From Hofstenia miamia (lineage: Eukaryota; Xenacoelomorpha; Acoela; Hofsteniidae), in contig CABFPE010000142.1 of NCBI GenBank assembly GCA_900660155.1, forward strand, positions 376,713-418,093: a DNA stretch of 41,381 bases, written 5' to 3'. A model generated the notes under the pieces. The model ran no database searches and was not told where the DNA came from. It saw only the letters and a list, made by a program, of their open reading frames with translations. This document shows positions 10,320-24,500 of the stretch, piece by piece. Within the stretch, counting starts at the first letter, position 1; the number at the start of each line of letters is the position of its first letter. A program made the position numbers and the translations under genes.

Positions 10320-13300
10320 CTAAATGTCATATACAGTATTACAAGTACATTTACAACAAACATTGAATAAATCACTAACTTCTATTGGTCAACTATAGTT
10401 TCCTTTATAAGAAACGATAACGAAAATTGTACATTGTTTCAGTTTTCATTTAATCAGCATTTTTGTTCATCATATTTGTTTGTATATGATGTTGCAACTA
10501 TAAAGAATATTTCTTCTTCTTCACTGAAAATCTTGGAATTTGAAGTTTACTCAGAACACATAAATTAAAACAGACTTTTGAAATGTCAAACATTGAGTCA
10601 ATTGAAGACTCCATGCACATCTTTTATAGGATCATGCCATTCACTTGAATATTTCTACGAAGAGCAGCTCTAGACTTGTGAACGAGCCGAGCCGGGACGA
10701 GCTTAAGCACTGGATTGGATACACAACGAGCCCAAAATGAGCCACTATTAAACCAAGCAAACTAATAGTTCTGCTTAATTTGATAATGCAGATTTTTCTT
10801 ATTTTTTCATTCAAAATACCTTTTTTATATAATCTTATTTTAAAATGTTTATTAAATAATAAAAAAAATTCTGAGATCGCAATATTATTTTAAAAAATTA
10901 TTGAGCTAAAACGAGAATCATTGAAAGTTTATATGCGGCGAGCCGAGCCGAGCTTAAAAATTGCGGCTCGTTGACAAGTCTGATGCAGTCTAATTGTTAT
11001 TGAAATGATAATGCAATTAGTTGCAAACAAATCAAAGTGGGGCAGATTTTACACGCTGCTTGAAAACGCTCAGAAACATTCCGTGTTAAATTCCACATTT
11101 CACCATTTCTCAATTGTTCTGCGCAAAAATTTTCCTCGCCCAAAATTCCTCCCTTATTCAATTGTCTCATTTTCATGTATTAACAATTTTAATAAATCTA
11201 CACCATGAATGAAAACTATGTTGCATTCCTTTTTAATGTACACCCAAGGCCATCTTTAAAGATTGCCTTGTGCACACCACAATTTTCTCAAGTAATATTC
11301 ACTGCTAAAGCCAATGAAAAACACACTGTAATATTGACTAACAGAAATACAAAATCAAAATCTCAATGTAACTTTTTTATAAAACAATATTTGTCACTTA
11401 ATACAAAAATAGTCTCACTATTCATAGATTCTTCCTAGGGTAATTTTAAGGCCTGTCATAAAAAAACATGTTCACAAAATACATAACTTTTTGATACTAG
11501 TTAAATTATACATGCTAAATATATACATATACATCATATACATATACACACACATATATATATATATATATATATGTGAATTGAAAAGAATTTTGTCTCA
11601 CGCCGGCAATTGTGATAAAATTTGAAATAGATTAAAAGATTGTTTATTTTACTTTCTTTAATGAAATAATTAAAATTAAATGCTAAACATTAAAAGGGAT
11701 AAACTAGGCTAGATTATTTACTTAAAGAGAATACTTTTCTTCCTTGAATAATAAACAAATTTTAAATAATCCTTAACCGCGGAAATCGTACTTAATATAA
11801 TGGTGGAGCACTGTGAGACAAATAAAAAATTGTGAACAAGTTTAAATGAAAAATACGAGATTCTTCGTCGTATTCGTCATAACGATAGTAAACATGGTCA
11901 CTCATCATGAATTACTGAATGAGCAATGCAAGTTCATGGTTACATGATAGTATTCAACATTGAATAGACTTACAGTTGAAATGGTCTTGGGGTGTTTTGG
12001 GTGGAGCCGGGAGGTTTATAAAAATGAGGTTACTTTCAGCTGATTTCTCTTTAATGAGTTGGTTGATTTTATGTGCCGCATGCATCCTCGTCACATTTTT
12101 ATCATCGCTAAAATTTCAAGAATATAATTCAAAAATACCAAACATATCCTAAATGCGATTAATATACACGTATGCCTATATTAGAACGACGCATGTCCAG
12201 GAAAAACGTCAGTGAAAACCATTATAGCGAATAATATCATGTATTCGGATAATACAGTATACATAGTTTTCAAAACCGAACAGAATGAACCCCATTGAGT
12301 AAAAAAAACTTACGGTTTTTTGGTAGGTTTTTGTGATTCTTTGGTCGCATCATCAGAAACAATACCTTCATCAGTAGAGCTCTCTTTAATAGTTTCCGAC
12401 TAAAATACCGCTCAATTACAAAACTGTTCTCGGATTTCCAAATTCTGGAAAAAACTCATTTTTCTCGCAACTATCCCGGCTTAATAATTGTTTCTTATAA
12501 AATACATACGGTAGATATTTGTCATTTCATTATTTCGAATTTTAAACAACTATAGCTACATAGGCAGCTAGAAAAGTTGTGCGTTTTAGCACAGATTATC
12601 AATGTAAAATTATAGATGACAATTTCGCAAATGCAAGACTATATAACACATATTATTAAAAAGAATGATATCGACAAATCACATACTTGATTGGAATGAA
12701 ACAAAATGATAAATTCTGATCCAGACTTGTCAACGGGCAGAGCTTCTACTAACGAGCCAAGCCACACTTGAGCACTTTATTAGATATACAACAGGCTTTA
12801 TTAAACCAATCAAATTTATAGTTCTGCTTGTTAATTCGATTAGGCAGATTTTTTAATTTTTTCATTCAATATACCTTTTCTATAATCATATTTTAAAATT
12901 TTTATTAAATAGGAAGAGCTATACATGTATAAAACACCCTCATTAAAAGATTCTATGTGGAGAGCCGAGCCGAGTTTAAAAACTGCGACTCGTTGACAAG
13001 TCTGTTGTGGTCCCATTGAATAATATTCAAATCATAAGGCTACAACTATAAAGGCAAATGCCCAACTAGAAATTTGCATAGATAAAATCTATAGGGCTTT
13101 ATATTCTAATAGTTTAGTAAAACGTGCGAAGGTGAACGGTTAATATGCACAATTATTAGATACTTGCCTTTGGGGATATGGTACCACGTGAGGAACGATG
13201 CTGTCGATCAGAAAGACCTTGTACCTAGAAATGGAATTTTAGGAATTAGTAATCATAAGCAGATCCATGCAAGGTGCGCGCTAAAACACAGCTAAGTAAT

Positions 13301-16300
13301 AATGTGAATGTTAACAGTGAGCGTGCAAGCGGATCAATCGGAACACAGCTAAATTACCTGCTCAGCATCGCCTTCACTCCTGTTAATCAGGACCTGATGT
13401 TCACCACAACCAATCGAATGAATGAGGGACTACGAAAAGATGATTTACCACCCCGCAATTCAAATTCACACAGACGACGAACATATATTTTGCTTTTTAA
13501 ACAAAATATACTTTCGTCAAAAAGTGCAAAAGAAAAGAAATGTGATTTCATTAGCTCAGTTACTTAATAGAAAAATTTGTTTCATCGCAAACTACACTTT
13601 GAAAAATATTGAATCAAATGTGCACCAGAAGTGAAAGTAAAATGGCCTACTGTTGAGATGAGAATTGATTTCGGTGTTTGGCATCTGTCGCATTACAAGG
13701 TTTTAGAAGTAAATAAAAATTTTAACGCGCGAGGATTCTACAGAACCGAAAATTAATGCTCTCAGTCTCACTAAATATTCCTATACCCAAGATACCCAGA
13801 TACCATGTAATTAGAAAGATGTAAAATTATTAAACATCAGTCTCAATCAGATCAATTACGATCTGAGACTTAAATTACGATCGCAGTCCCACATTGGCTT
13901 CATATCCACTATATAATTTTGTACTAGATTCCGGTTCCCTGAAACTAGCCTTTCTCGGCACACCTTGGTTCAGAGCTGGAAATGTGCCTCATGCATCCGA
14001 CTAAACGGGTCTGCCCTTATCTTACTGAGGCCGATTTTGTAAATTTATTTTACATATCAAACAAATAATGTTCTCTTCAGAAATGAAAGTGAATATAATT
14101 TTGCAAATAAGTTTTCGAGCAGAATATTTTTTAGTGGAGCATTTTGAGGCCGATGTGAACACGTGAATATGAGACGGAGAAACAGTTCACAAAAATTTGC
14201 CCCGCTTACAACCTACAGTATAGGTATTAAGAATTGCGGTGCATTGCTGTTAAACTTTTGAGAAATTGACAAATTACAAAAAAAGTATCATGTACAATAG
14301 AAAAAAACTTAAATATATTATTCCATTAAACTTTTTGGCCTGCATCAGCCTATTGTCCCCAGCACAGATTCCAACTCTGACTTACTGAATTACGCAATAC
14401 TATTATATTACGAAGTTTGACCTCTCCCATACCACTGCAATAATTTACATGCAACCCGCAATCCAAACTAACAAAATAACAGACGAGGTTAAAACACGAA
14501 TCAAATGACAAACAAATGCAAACAAATTTTACTGACAGAACAGAATAAGCAGAAGAAATATTAAATTAACAGTTGTAGTGCCACCTAACAATCCGTACAG
14601 CGATGTGCTCAACAGTTGTATGAATATACGAGCCTTCAACAAAATATGTTGATTCAAAAAATGCGATAAATGTCAAAATACTTTTTAACATTATAAATAG
14701 TGTATATTGATTGGTTGAATTACAAAGCATAAATAGCGAAACCAGTTTACTTTCAAACGCTGCGATGCACAAAATTACGTATTCCTTGAATTTGAAACTA
14801 TTTAGAAAAAGTAACCAGCAATTGACAAATCAAAGATAACTTAAGTTTGCAATAAACAATCGAGATAAAGTGCGTTCATGGAAAGAAATGAAAATTAAGA
14901 AAATGTTTTTAAAAATACTTAGAATAAACATTTTGACACCTCGGAAAAGCTATACGTCTAAACAGTGTGTGATCATTGTAAATTGTGAATCTGAAAGCGT
15001 TTAACGGTCTGACCGCCTAAAACTTTCATATATGAGGCGACATGTAACTAAAGAAAAGCACCTAATAGCAAGCGAGGATGAATGAAAAGCACCAACTTAA
15101 AATGAATCTGACATTTATAGACAATAAATATATTATGTCAGTGATAAGACAGCCATCTTAAATTAAATATTAATATAATAACAACATCCATTGATCCCTG
15201 CGATTAGGGTTTACCACTGCAAGCAGGGGAGGTTTGAATTAGATAGAACCGCGGCTGACGTCAATTGGCGCCAAATAATTTTCAGAAAATAAAGTGATAT
15301 AAAAATGAATGATATCGGCTTTGCTTTTTGAAAATTTTCCGACCCCATACGCAAAGTAAGCCTCATTAGTCAATGATCTCGCAGCACCTCAAGATATTCC
15401 CCAACAGGGTATACTCAAGTAAATCTAAAACTCACATTACTTCATTTTTGCTCTTATAATCTTATAATGTACAGGATATTATTTCTTGCGATTAAATAAA
15501 CATTAAATAGAACATTATTGATACAATTGGTATTATTTAATCAAATTCAATTGAATTACACAGTATCACTGGATGACACAAACAATTATTTTGACTGAAA
15601 ATATTAGAGAGCGAACATCAACAATTCAGATAAGCTGGACAACAGCATGCCAGGGAAGGATCGCAAAACAACCAAACTTTGAGCAAACGGTCGTCGTGAT
15701 AGAACACAATGAGAGATAGTAGATAAATCTAATGTATGGAGATTTGACACTTAAAACGTGTTCATATGCAAAGAAGGTATCAAGATTGCTATCAAGATTT
15801 TAAGACTTTTAGATGAGCATTATTACGAGCATAGTGAAATGCAGCAACAAGCATGCTTATTCTATTAATCCGGGCTTTAATCTTATAAAAGATTAATTGC
15901 AAAAGTTAATTGAGGACGAATTTGTGCACAACAAGTTAAATCAAATTTTGGATTCTAACCGAGATGGAACGCAAATTCAACGATAATGAAATATCTTCGC
16001 GCTATCGAGAAACGCATCTTAAATAGAAAGTGACAATATGAGGTTAGCATAGACTTCGATTCGCAATATTTACCATCATTTTCCAATGAAGTTATGATTA
16101 GCATCAGTCATTTATGATAATGCAAACATAGTCATTCGTTTTCAAAGCATGACAACAAATGTGTATACTGAACTAAAAGGAAATTGCCTGAAGAGAAAGC
16201 AAGACATTAAAGTCTATTACAGTTCAAGCAAACTTTGTATATAAATGCCTGAATATGCTTCGTAGACTATCGCTAAAACTAAGATGTCATTTTTGTCTTC

Positions 16301-19300
16301 GAAAATAGCTTGAATTCAGCCAGGATAACCAACAAATTCGAATGTTCGGCTGAAGTGGGTATAAATCATACATCCTAGGCCACGATTAGACTAGGTGATT
16401 GGTTAAAACTGATCTGTCACTTTTGAAAGCGTTGCACGTCTAACCACCCTAGATAATTAGCGATGTGACGATCACAAGGAAATCGAACGCGCACGATTTC
16501 TTCGTGATCGTCACATCGCTAATTATCTCGGGTGGTTAGACGTGCGATTCACTCAAAATGTGATAGATCACTTTTGAGCAAATCACTAGTATAACCGTGG
16601 CCTTATGTCAAATGATTTATTAAAATTTAAATGTTTCTTCTTTCTCTTAATGAATAAATAACCTCATCTAAACAAATGTACAACAGCAAATTCACCAATG
16701 CTTGAAATGGTGTAAATACCGCATACGAATTTTAAAATAATATGGAATCCCTCCATACCTAAATAATACAACCAAATCACATTTTAAATAAACATCATAA
16801 CGTGAGGAAACATGAATTGAATATATTTTAGTCCATGCAATAGAAATATCAATGTACAATGTGGTCTAATGTTATTATTACTTGTTAAAATGAATGAAAT
16901 TCAGTGAATATCACAGAAACACCCCCTGGAAGATACATTTTTTGTGGACGAATATAGATAATGACGTCAATTGACGTACCCGCGGTTCTAATGCAAAAAC
17001 CTATCACCAAAGTTAATAAAAACAAGAAAAAATTCAACAAGCAGTTCTTTCCCTTTTGTCCCGCCAAAAATCATCTAACACGTTTAGAACTTGTTGATGC
17101 TTTGAAACTTATGAAAGTTATTGTCTCCTGTATCAGTAGACTTTCATTTCGATCTCCAAAGCCTTCTTCACTACATTGAAAATATGTCTTAATGATACTT
17201 TTACCAAGAGCTAAAAATTTCTAAAAGTACAATACCTCTAGGTTCCAAAATATCTTCTAAAACTTAATAATTTTAATCACATGTTACATAGTTGAAAGAA
17301 TCGCTAAGAGTCCTTGTTAGTTGTCATACCCAGACACTTATTCTTCCAAAGTTCTTTATAAAATCCATTAAACTTTAGACATCTTTTTTACTCATCGTTT
17401 GCAATGGAATAGACTTCAAAAAAACAATCTGCACTGAGAAATACTGTAAAATACTTGAATTTCCCTTTGAGTAATAACATATGACCTTTCACAAGGCTCA
17501 ATAACAATTGATTAACAGAATGAGATCGGAGATATGGTATATATTTGTGTCTTAGAAAATATAGATAATATATTTGAAGACGATCGGTTCGAATGCCAGC
17601 CTATTATGCATTAATTATACTTAAGTTAACAAAATAATCCTATATATTAAAATATGAATGTTTGTTACGAAAAATGAAATTTTATATTCCATTGAAAAGT
17701 AATATGAAGTTCCATTTGAAAAAAATGTTTAGAAAGGAATAAGTCAATAGAATTGTCAAAAGTCAATTAGTGTATGAATATTTTAAATTGCGGTCACTGT
17801 AATGAAAGGAGATCCCCGACTCACAACTAGAAGTAATGAATGTTTAATATAAAAAAACGCAGGCCTAGATTATAAAGTGTGTCGTGTACTGCTAGGATTA
17901 AACATTGATAGCCCTCTGGCAACTCTGGCGGCTTCCACACATTTTATTGGAAAAAATAATTTAATTTGTAATGCAGAAAACCAAAAGTAAGCAGCCATTC
18001 AACATAATTTCACATGAAGTGTTAAACTCGAAGGGTGTTGTAGCAATCCAGATAATCGGCAGAGAGAAAGCGTGTTGTGTGTGCGAGTGTGCATGCACAA
18101 GTCTACAGAACTATACCGGAGGAAGCGTTCTCTCCAGTGTACGAATACATTATTATATGCATGCATCTGTATCCTGGAAGCAGCATACACAAATCATACG
18201 TGATTATCCGAATGAAACACCTAATAACCGACTGGTTGAAACTTCCCTCAAAACTGCCTTAAAAATCTTACTTTATGATTTCAAGATGATGCGATTTTGA
18301 AATACATATGTATATTAAAAGTACAGAATGAGTTAATTAAAAAAGGTTGAGACTGATTAAAGTGTTATTTACCTCTCGTCGCGTTTCTCGTGCTGACAGT
18401 TTAAGATTTTTTAGGATTTCACTTCTCTGCTCCATCATCAATGTTCTTTCGTAAGTATATGCAGAAATATCGCTGTTAGGCTAAAATATAATTAAGAGAA
18501 GAATAGTTCGATTACCAAAAATCAAATACACGAACAAATTCGTAAATTGACAACAGAATAATATAAAACAAAATTGATTCGGTATATGACCTTCTGTCAC
18601 ACACAAAGTGACAATAAAACATTCATTATATTTTCAAAAAATAAGTACAGGAAGTATGGATTATTTCTGTTTGTATTGATAATTCTTAAAATATCGGATG
18701 TTTGTAAAATACATAAAAAGTCTATGTACTACATATTAAGCGGTTAAAACTTGCATTTAACAATAGTATGATTTAGTAAATAGTGTGTTATCCAGATATA
18801 TACGATGGCCGAGTCGCCAAGTGAGATTTATTGGGTGGAAAACGCCCTCAAAGTTTTTAATAAGACAAATTTTTTAATGGTGGGAACAAATTGCAGATTA
18901 AAAACAGTATAATTATTTATACAAATTCTATTGCAGTATCGAACATGCAAAGCCATCCACGGCTTGTTTCTTTTCTTCCATTAGCATCTTCAAATTCAAA
19001 GGTGAGGCTTTTCTGTTGCCGTGACCTTCTACAAGGTGTCCATAAAGTCTGGACAGAATTAAATTTCTTAGTCAATTTCTCCACTGTTTAAACAAGTGAA
19101 CTTCTTCTCGGATGAAATACATTAAATTTTTAATTTCATCTGCTATCATCCGATATGAACATCCTTATAGCCACTGAGAACTATAAGTTTAACTCTTTCT
19201 TGAAGTATGGTATCCCGTGTCCAGACTTTACGGACACCCTGTATAACACATAGTCTACTCGATATCGTTTGCCACAGTTTAAAGTAAATCCTTGGAATGG

Positions 19301-20709
19301 AGCAGCAGAACATTTCAAAATTCCACCCAAATACATAATCATATAAAGAGTTCTTTGACTTCAATGGACTAATTTTTTTCTCTTGTTGTGCAATCTTAAA
19401 ACGTTAATGTTTGATTGTAAATTTAATGCTGTTATATAGATAAAACAGTATTTGAAAATTCGATATTATCGAATGTTGGGGGTTCCATAAGAACCATATC
19501 CATTTTCCAAAAATTGTATTCGATTACTGGATGGATTTGATTAGCCTGCAGAATTCAGTCTGTGTTCGTCATTGGCGTTAACAAGTCTTGACATAATGTA
19601 GTTCTTCTTGATTGATATTAAAATCAGAAGAGGAACTATTCCAACGAATTTTATATAGAAAATCATTAAAAGAGCCCTTAGATATTCTCCATCTTGTTTA
19701 TTAAATATCTCCAAACAAAATTGACAAGGACTTTTCATTAGGAAAATGTTATTTAAATTGAAGATATTTGAAGAAAAGGTTAGTGATTTGAATCACCACT
19801 TGTCCAATTTACTTGAAAAATTCATCGTTTTAGTTTTTTGATTTTGCGTCCCCACCCTCTGACAATTTCTACAGTTTCTGCTCTCAAAATAAATTTAGTT
19901 ATAATAGCGCATACAGAAGTGGAATAATGCATTACCCCGTCACGTGATGTGGCCACGTACAAAATTTCTTTTTAAAAACGCGTGGAACCAATTTTCACAA
20001 TTGCAATAAGAAAATTCTAGCTACCCGATGTCGGTATCAGTGATTGTCCGAAAATGGAGGAAAGGGATAAATTTAATGGATTGCTGATCATCCGTTGAAA
20101 AATCAATAGACATGGATGTACGATTAAGGCGAAGAAAGTGAATTTGTGTGTTTGAAAGGGAGAAAGGATTTTAAAAGCATTGCTTTTAATTTATCTCTCA
20201 ATTAGCTAGCAACATGCTCAGTAAAATGCGTTCAAAGAATAAAGAGACTATTTCAATAATTTCTTTACCAACCATTTAAATTAGGACAAGAGGTGTTTAA
20301 ACGGAACCGTGCTCCAATTATATTAACACGCATTGTAAAAATATTAGATTTATGGAATTTAAATAAAACTGCTTCAATATCTCAATAGGCGTGCCAGTTA
20401 AAATTTAAGTGCATTTCAAAAATACAAAAAAATTTATAAATTGATTTGAGATTCGCACTTGGGCAATGCTGCAAATCGTCTCATATTTGAGTTCGAGCAA
20501 GGACACCTAATAGTTGCTTTTGGTTCGAGTAAAGTCCATGCCAAGCCCAAAATAAAAAGGCCCTTCAAAGTCAGCCAATCTGCTGCATAAATGCTTATAA
20601 ACCAAACACTGAATCTGTCAAATAGTAGTGCAAACTCAAGAAACTACGAAAGTTGGGGTCAAATACCAAGTGAACAAGAGTGAAAAAAGCCGATTTAGAT
20701 GTATGTATG

Positions 20710-20742
<33 letters not shown>

Positions 20743-21546
20743 NNNNNNNNNNNNNNNNNNNNNNNNNNNNNNNNNNNNNNNNNNNNNNNNNNNNNNNNNN
20801 NNNNNNNNNNNNNNNNNNNNNNNNNNNNNNNNNNNNNNNNNNNNNNNNNNNNNNNNNNNNNNNNNNNNNNNNNNNNNNNNNNNNNNNNNNNNNNNNNNNN
20901 NNNNNNNNNNNNNNNNNNNNNNNNNNNNNNNNNNNNNNNNNNNNNNNNNNNNNNNNNNNNNNNNNNNNNNNNNNNNNNNNNNNNNNNNNNNNNNNNNNNN
21001 NNNNNNNNNNNNNNNNNNNNNNNNNNNNNNNNNNNNNNNNNNNNNNNNNNNNNNNNNNNNNNNNNNNNNNNNNNNNNNNNNNNNNNNNNNNNNNNNNNNN
21101 NNNNNNNNNNNNNNNNNNNNNNNNNNNNNNNNNNNNNNNNNNNNNNNNNNNNNNNNNNNNNNNNNNNNNNNNNNNNNNNNNNNNNNNNNNNNNNNNNNNN
21201 NNNNNNNNNNNNNNNNNCCCCATACCTCCGTGTTCTTTAAATATTTTTCTGAACTGTTATCTACCCTGGACTTCAGCTATTGCATTTGTATCTGCGATTT
21301 ATATATATGTATGTAAATACAGCTTGTTTAATATCATCATCAAATTGGTCAATTTTGAGGAATTTTATCGATGTATGGCACAAATAAAATGTGCTATTGA
21401 TATTTGAAAGCATTCAAGTTATTTTCCTAAATAGTGTTATAAGTTGGGTTTGGGGTACGCATACACCGTCGAACAAATAGACCATTCATAATTTCTAAAA
21501 ATTACTTATAAAATTATTCATGCATAGAAAACGATTTTTTGCCGGG

Positions 21547-21585
<39 letters not shown>

Positions 21586-24500
21586 ATTAGCAGAAATCGA
21601 ACATTGCTACCAATAAATCGACAAACTTTGTGATATAAGCATGTAAAGATTGACATTCTCAAGAATTCCCCAGAGCAGGTTAATAGTGAAAAGCATGATT
21701 ACTAACATCCTTTGTTCTTATTAAGATGATTTTCATTAAAATACAGTGGGATTTATAAGAGATTATTGTAGGCATTCAATATTATTGAAAATTTCAATAA
21801 CTCACTGACAGGATAACTAAGGAGTCTAGAATCAGTTACAAGAACATCAGCAAATCAACATTTATTTATGGGGTGATGAACTAGTATACTGAAAATCCAA
21901 CATTTAAATTCTATTTTAGACAAAATTCGTAAATTGGAAAAAGTATCTCATACCGCCTTCTTCTAGACCCGTGCTTGGGGAATACCAAAAACCTTAATAT
22001 TTGCATGTTTCTAAATTTAGTAAGAGAAAAACTATACAGTCAAAAACTTTAGTCTAAAAATACGTAAGTAAAATGAAACATTTTTAATCATGAGTAGGTG
22101 AAAACTTTTCAGGTTATATTTTGACAAAGACGGTCCCATTTTTGACATTGTTGTCAATTTCATAAATATCTCAGTCATTATAAAAAACAAAAAAATTCAA
22201 TTTTAATATTAACTAAACAATAGAGTGAGACAGAGTCTACCAGAAAAATTGTTAACAATAGAAAAAGAGTGTCCCTCTTTCGTTGTTGGTTCAGTGTTAG
22301 CGGTCCCAATAATATTGCATTTAGTATTGATTTACAGTAAAAATTTTCTAGTGTACAATAGTTTTCAGAAATAAAGGTACTTTATTATAATAAAAGTGCA
22401 TGCATTTTTATTGTTTTTTCATTATTCGATTGATGAAATCCGGCTTAAATTCAATCCAAAATGGGATTTTCACATCAATTTCAGAAAAAATTAATTCTAA
22501 TTTTGAGTCAATAGGCATTATTGTAGGATATTTTGTTGTCCTCGAGTTAGTTGATTTCATGAATTACTAATTGAATAAATTCTGATGCCAACTACATAAT
22601 CGTATGCCGAATAATCTAACCTCAAACAGCGCAACTAGGCTCGCCTTAAAAGGGACTCGCTCCCAAACGGGAAACTTACAAATGGTCACCACCTGTACTA
22701 ACTACCATTCAAAACCCTAACATTAAAAGTACATATCTTTTACAACAACTGGGAAAGCAATGTTTAGAATGAGAATCAAACGACTCAAGAAATGTTCTTA
22801 GACAAACAGCAGTTAAACTTTCAGAAGCACCAACTGCTGAACAATATCTTGTCTAGTACTAGTGTTGGAAACAGAATATATTTGTAAATTCTCAGTGACA
22901 GTTTCAGTTCCATTATTTTCAGTTTTTGTTACAGTTACACTTAACCAATCAAAATAGATTTTGTTACATTTCAATTTTTCGTCAATGTATAAGCAAAAAA
23001 AATACAGCGGGCTTATTCAAAATAACTCCCTCAAATTTACAAATAAAATAAATTTGAATAGATATTATATACAGTCTATCAACATTTTGCATTCATTTTC
23101 AGTTTTAATTTTTTTCTTTTGATTAAGTGGCGGATCAAAGTAGCTTACGCACTTTTCGGGTAATTATAAAAACTATTTTTCTGTACACAATTACAGTTTT
23201 ATGACAACTTTATAAGTAAATATCAAGTTCATAACAAAAATATTTACGTACACACTTACAACTTTGTGCACAACTTTTTGGTTGAATTATATTTATTGCC
23301 ATTTTTAAAAATTAAATCTACCAGTAAAATGCACTACATCCAATACAACCAAGCAGTCTGAAGAAAGAAGACCTCGTCTTGAAACGATCGTGCGTAATTT
23401 TAATCCGTTATGTAAATAATAATGCGTGGTTAAATTGCATCTCTATGAGAAATCACAAAATTCTAATAAATGAATTAAAACAACAAAGTTGGAACTGCGT
23501 ATAGTTTGGAAATTTGTAGGCTACTTAAGCCAGCAGGTGAGAATAAGCTTATTTTTTCAATTTCTATTACAATTTTGTTTCTCATATGAGTTCAACATAA
23601 GACCTTGAAAAGTTCTGAAATAGGCAAGTAGATTTTTTATTAAGCAAAATCCACGTCAACGAGTAAAAAAATTAAACGTAAAAGCTCAATTTTTAACAAT
23701 CGAATTTTACGCTTTTGATTTAAAACATGCTACAGAAATATCAGCATTTTCAGTTGAAGCAACAATTTTTTAAAGAAATTCTAACCCAAATTTCAGTTGA
23801 AAATGTTTTTGAAAAGTATGGTAGTGTGATAAGCATGCAATAAGACTGAAAAATATAACAGTCGTCAGGTTTGCATTTATGCAATCTGATACTTACGCGA
23901 GATTTCTACAAAAAGATTTCAATTAACGCGCAAATGAGACAAAAATACAGCAACGAAAATCGTCGATTTTACTAAATGATAGTATCTTATTGAGTACTGA
24001 TCAAACCTTCTTTTTACAAATACCTGGAATTTTAGCATTCTAAAACTAGAAGGTTGACTTCGTAAAAAATTTTTAAGAGAATTTTTTTGCATCAATTTAC
24101 CGTTTCACTGATATTGAAAAAATATAATATAAAAAAATAAATAGAAATCCATAACTGCTTTTCAAATTGTTTATCTAAAAATATTTTTAAATTCGATATG
24201 TGTGCAAAGTAATTTATTTTTAGACACTGAATAAAGGGTTTCTATTTCTTTGGAACATCCTTTTGCACCAATAAAATTTCGCGATAGGCATGCGAATCGG
24301 TGGGACAGACCAATGGACCAATATTTACGAGAAGTGGCAACGCAGATTTCAACAACTTTTTGTGAAAAAGTACAGCAAAACCAAAAAGGGTGGGAGGTAT
24401 TTCAAATTTTGTTGAAGTATACAATGGTTTTCGACGATTTTTTCATGTTTTTTCTTAATATTCTAAAATTTTACAAATTTTGTTAAAGATCTTTGTGACA

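Larger units (their letters stand above)
13225..18372 (-). other. KCC intron h-i
   Basis: 5,148 bp. Contains the inverted-repeat element at 15246-16988 with the hairpin MITE 16377-16603 nested inside. The rest, including several 60-110-codon open frames, shows no coding character that I can support. Confidence 0.85.

Noticed and set aside
13274..13634. Overlapping plus-strand open frames
   Set aside because: Two frames overlap, neither resembles a protein family, and the region is KCC intron.
17594..17606. ggttcgaatgcc as a tRNA/SINE B box
   Set aside because: Spacing does not fit the B-box consensus, and no A box, cloverleaf or acceptor stem can be drawn.
17971..18300. 109-codon plus-strand open frame
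   Set aside because: It lies in the KCC intron, has no domain, splice logic or composition bias, and overlaps open frames on the other strand.
20628..21407. Long open frames spanning the N run
   Set aside because: They exist only because N is translated as an unknown residue; the flanks are microsatellite and LINE repeat.
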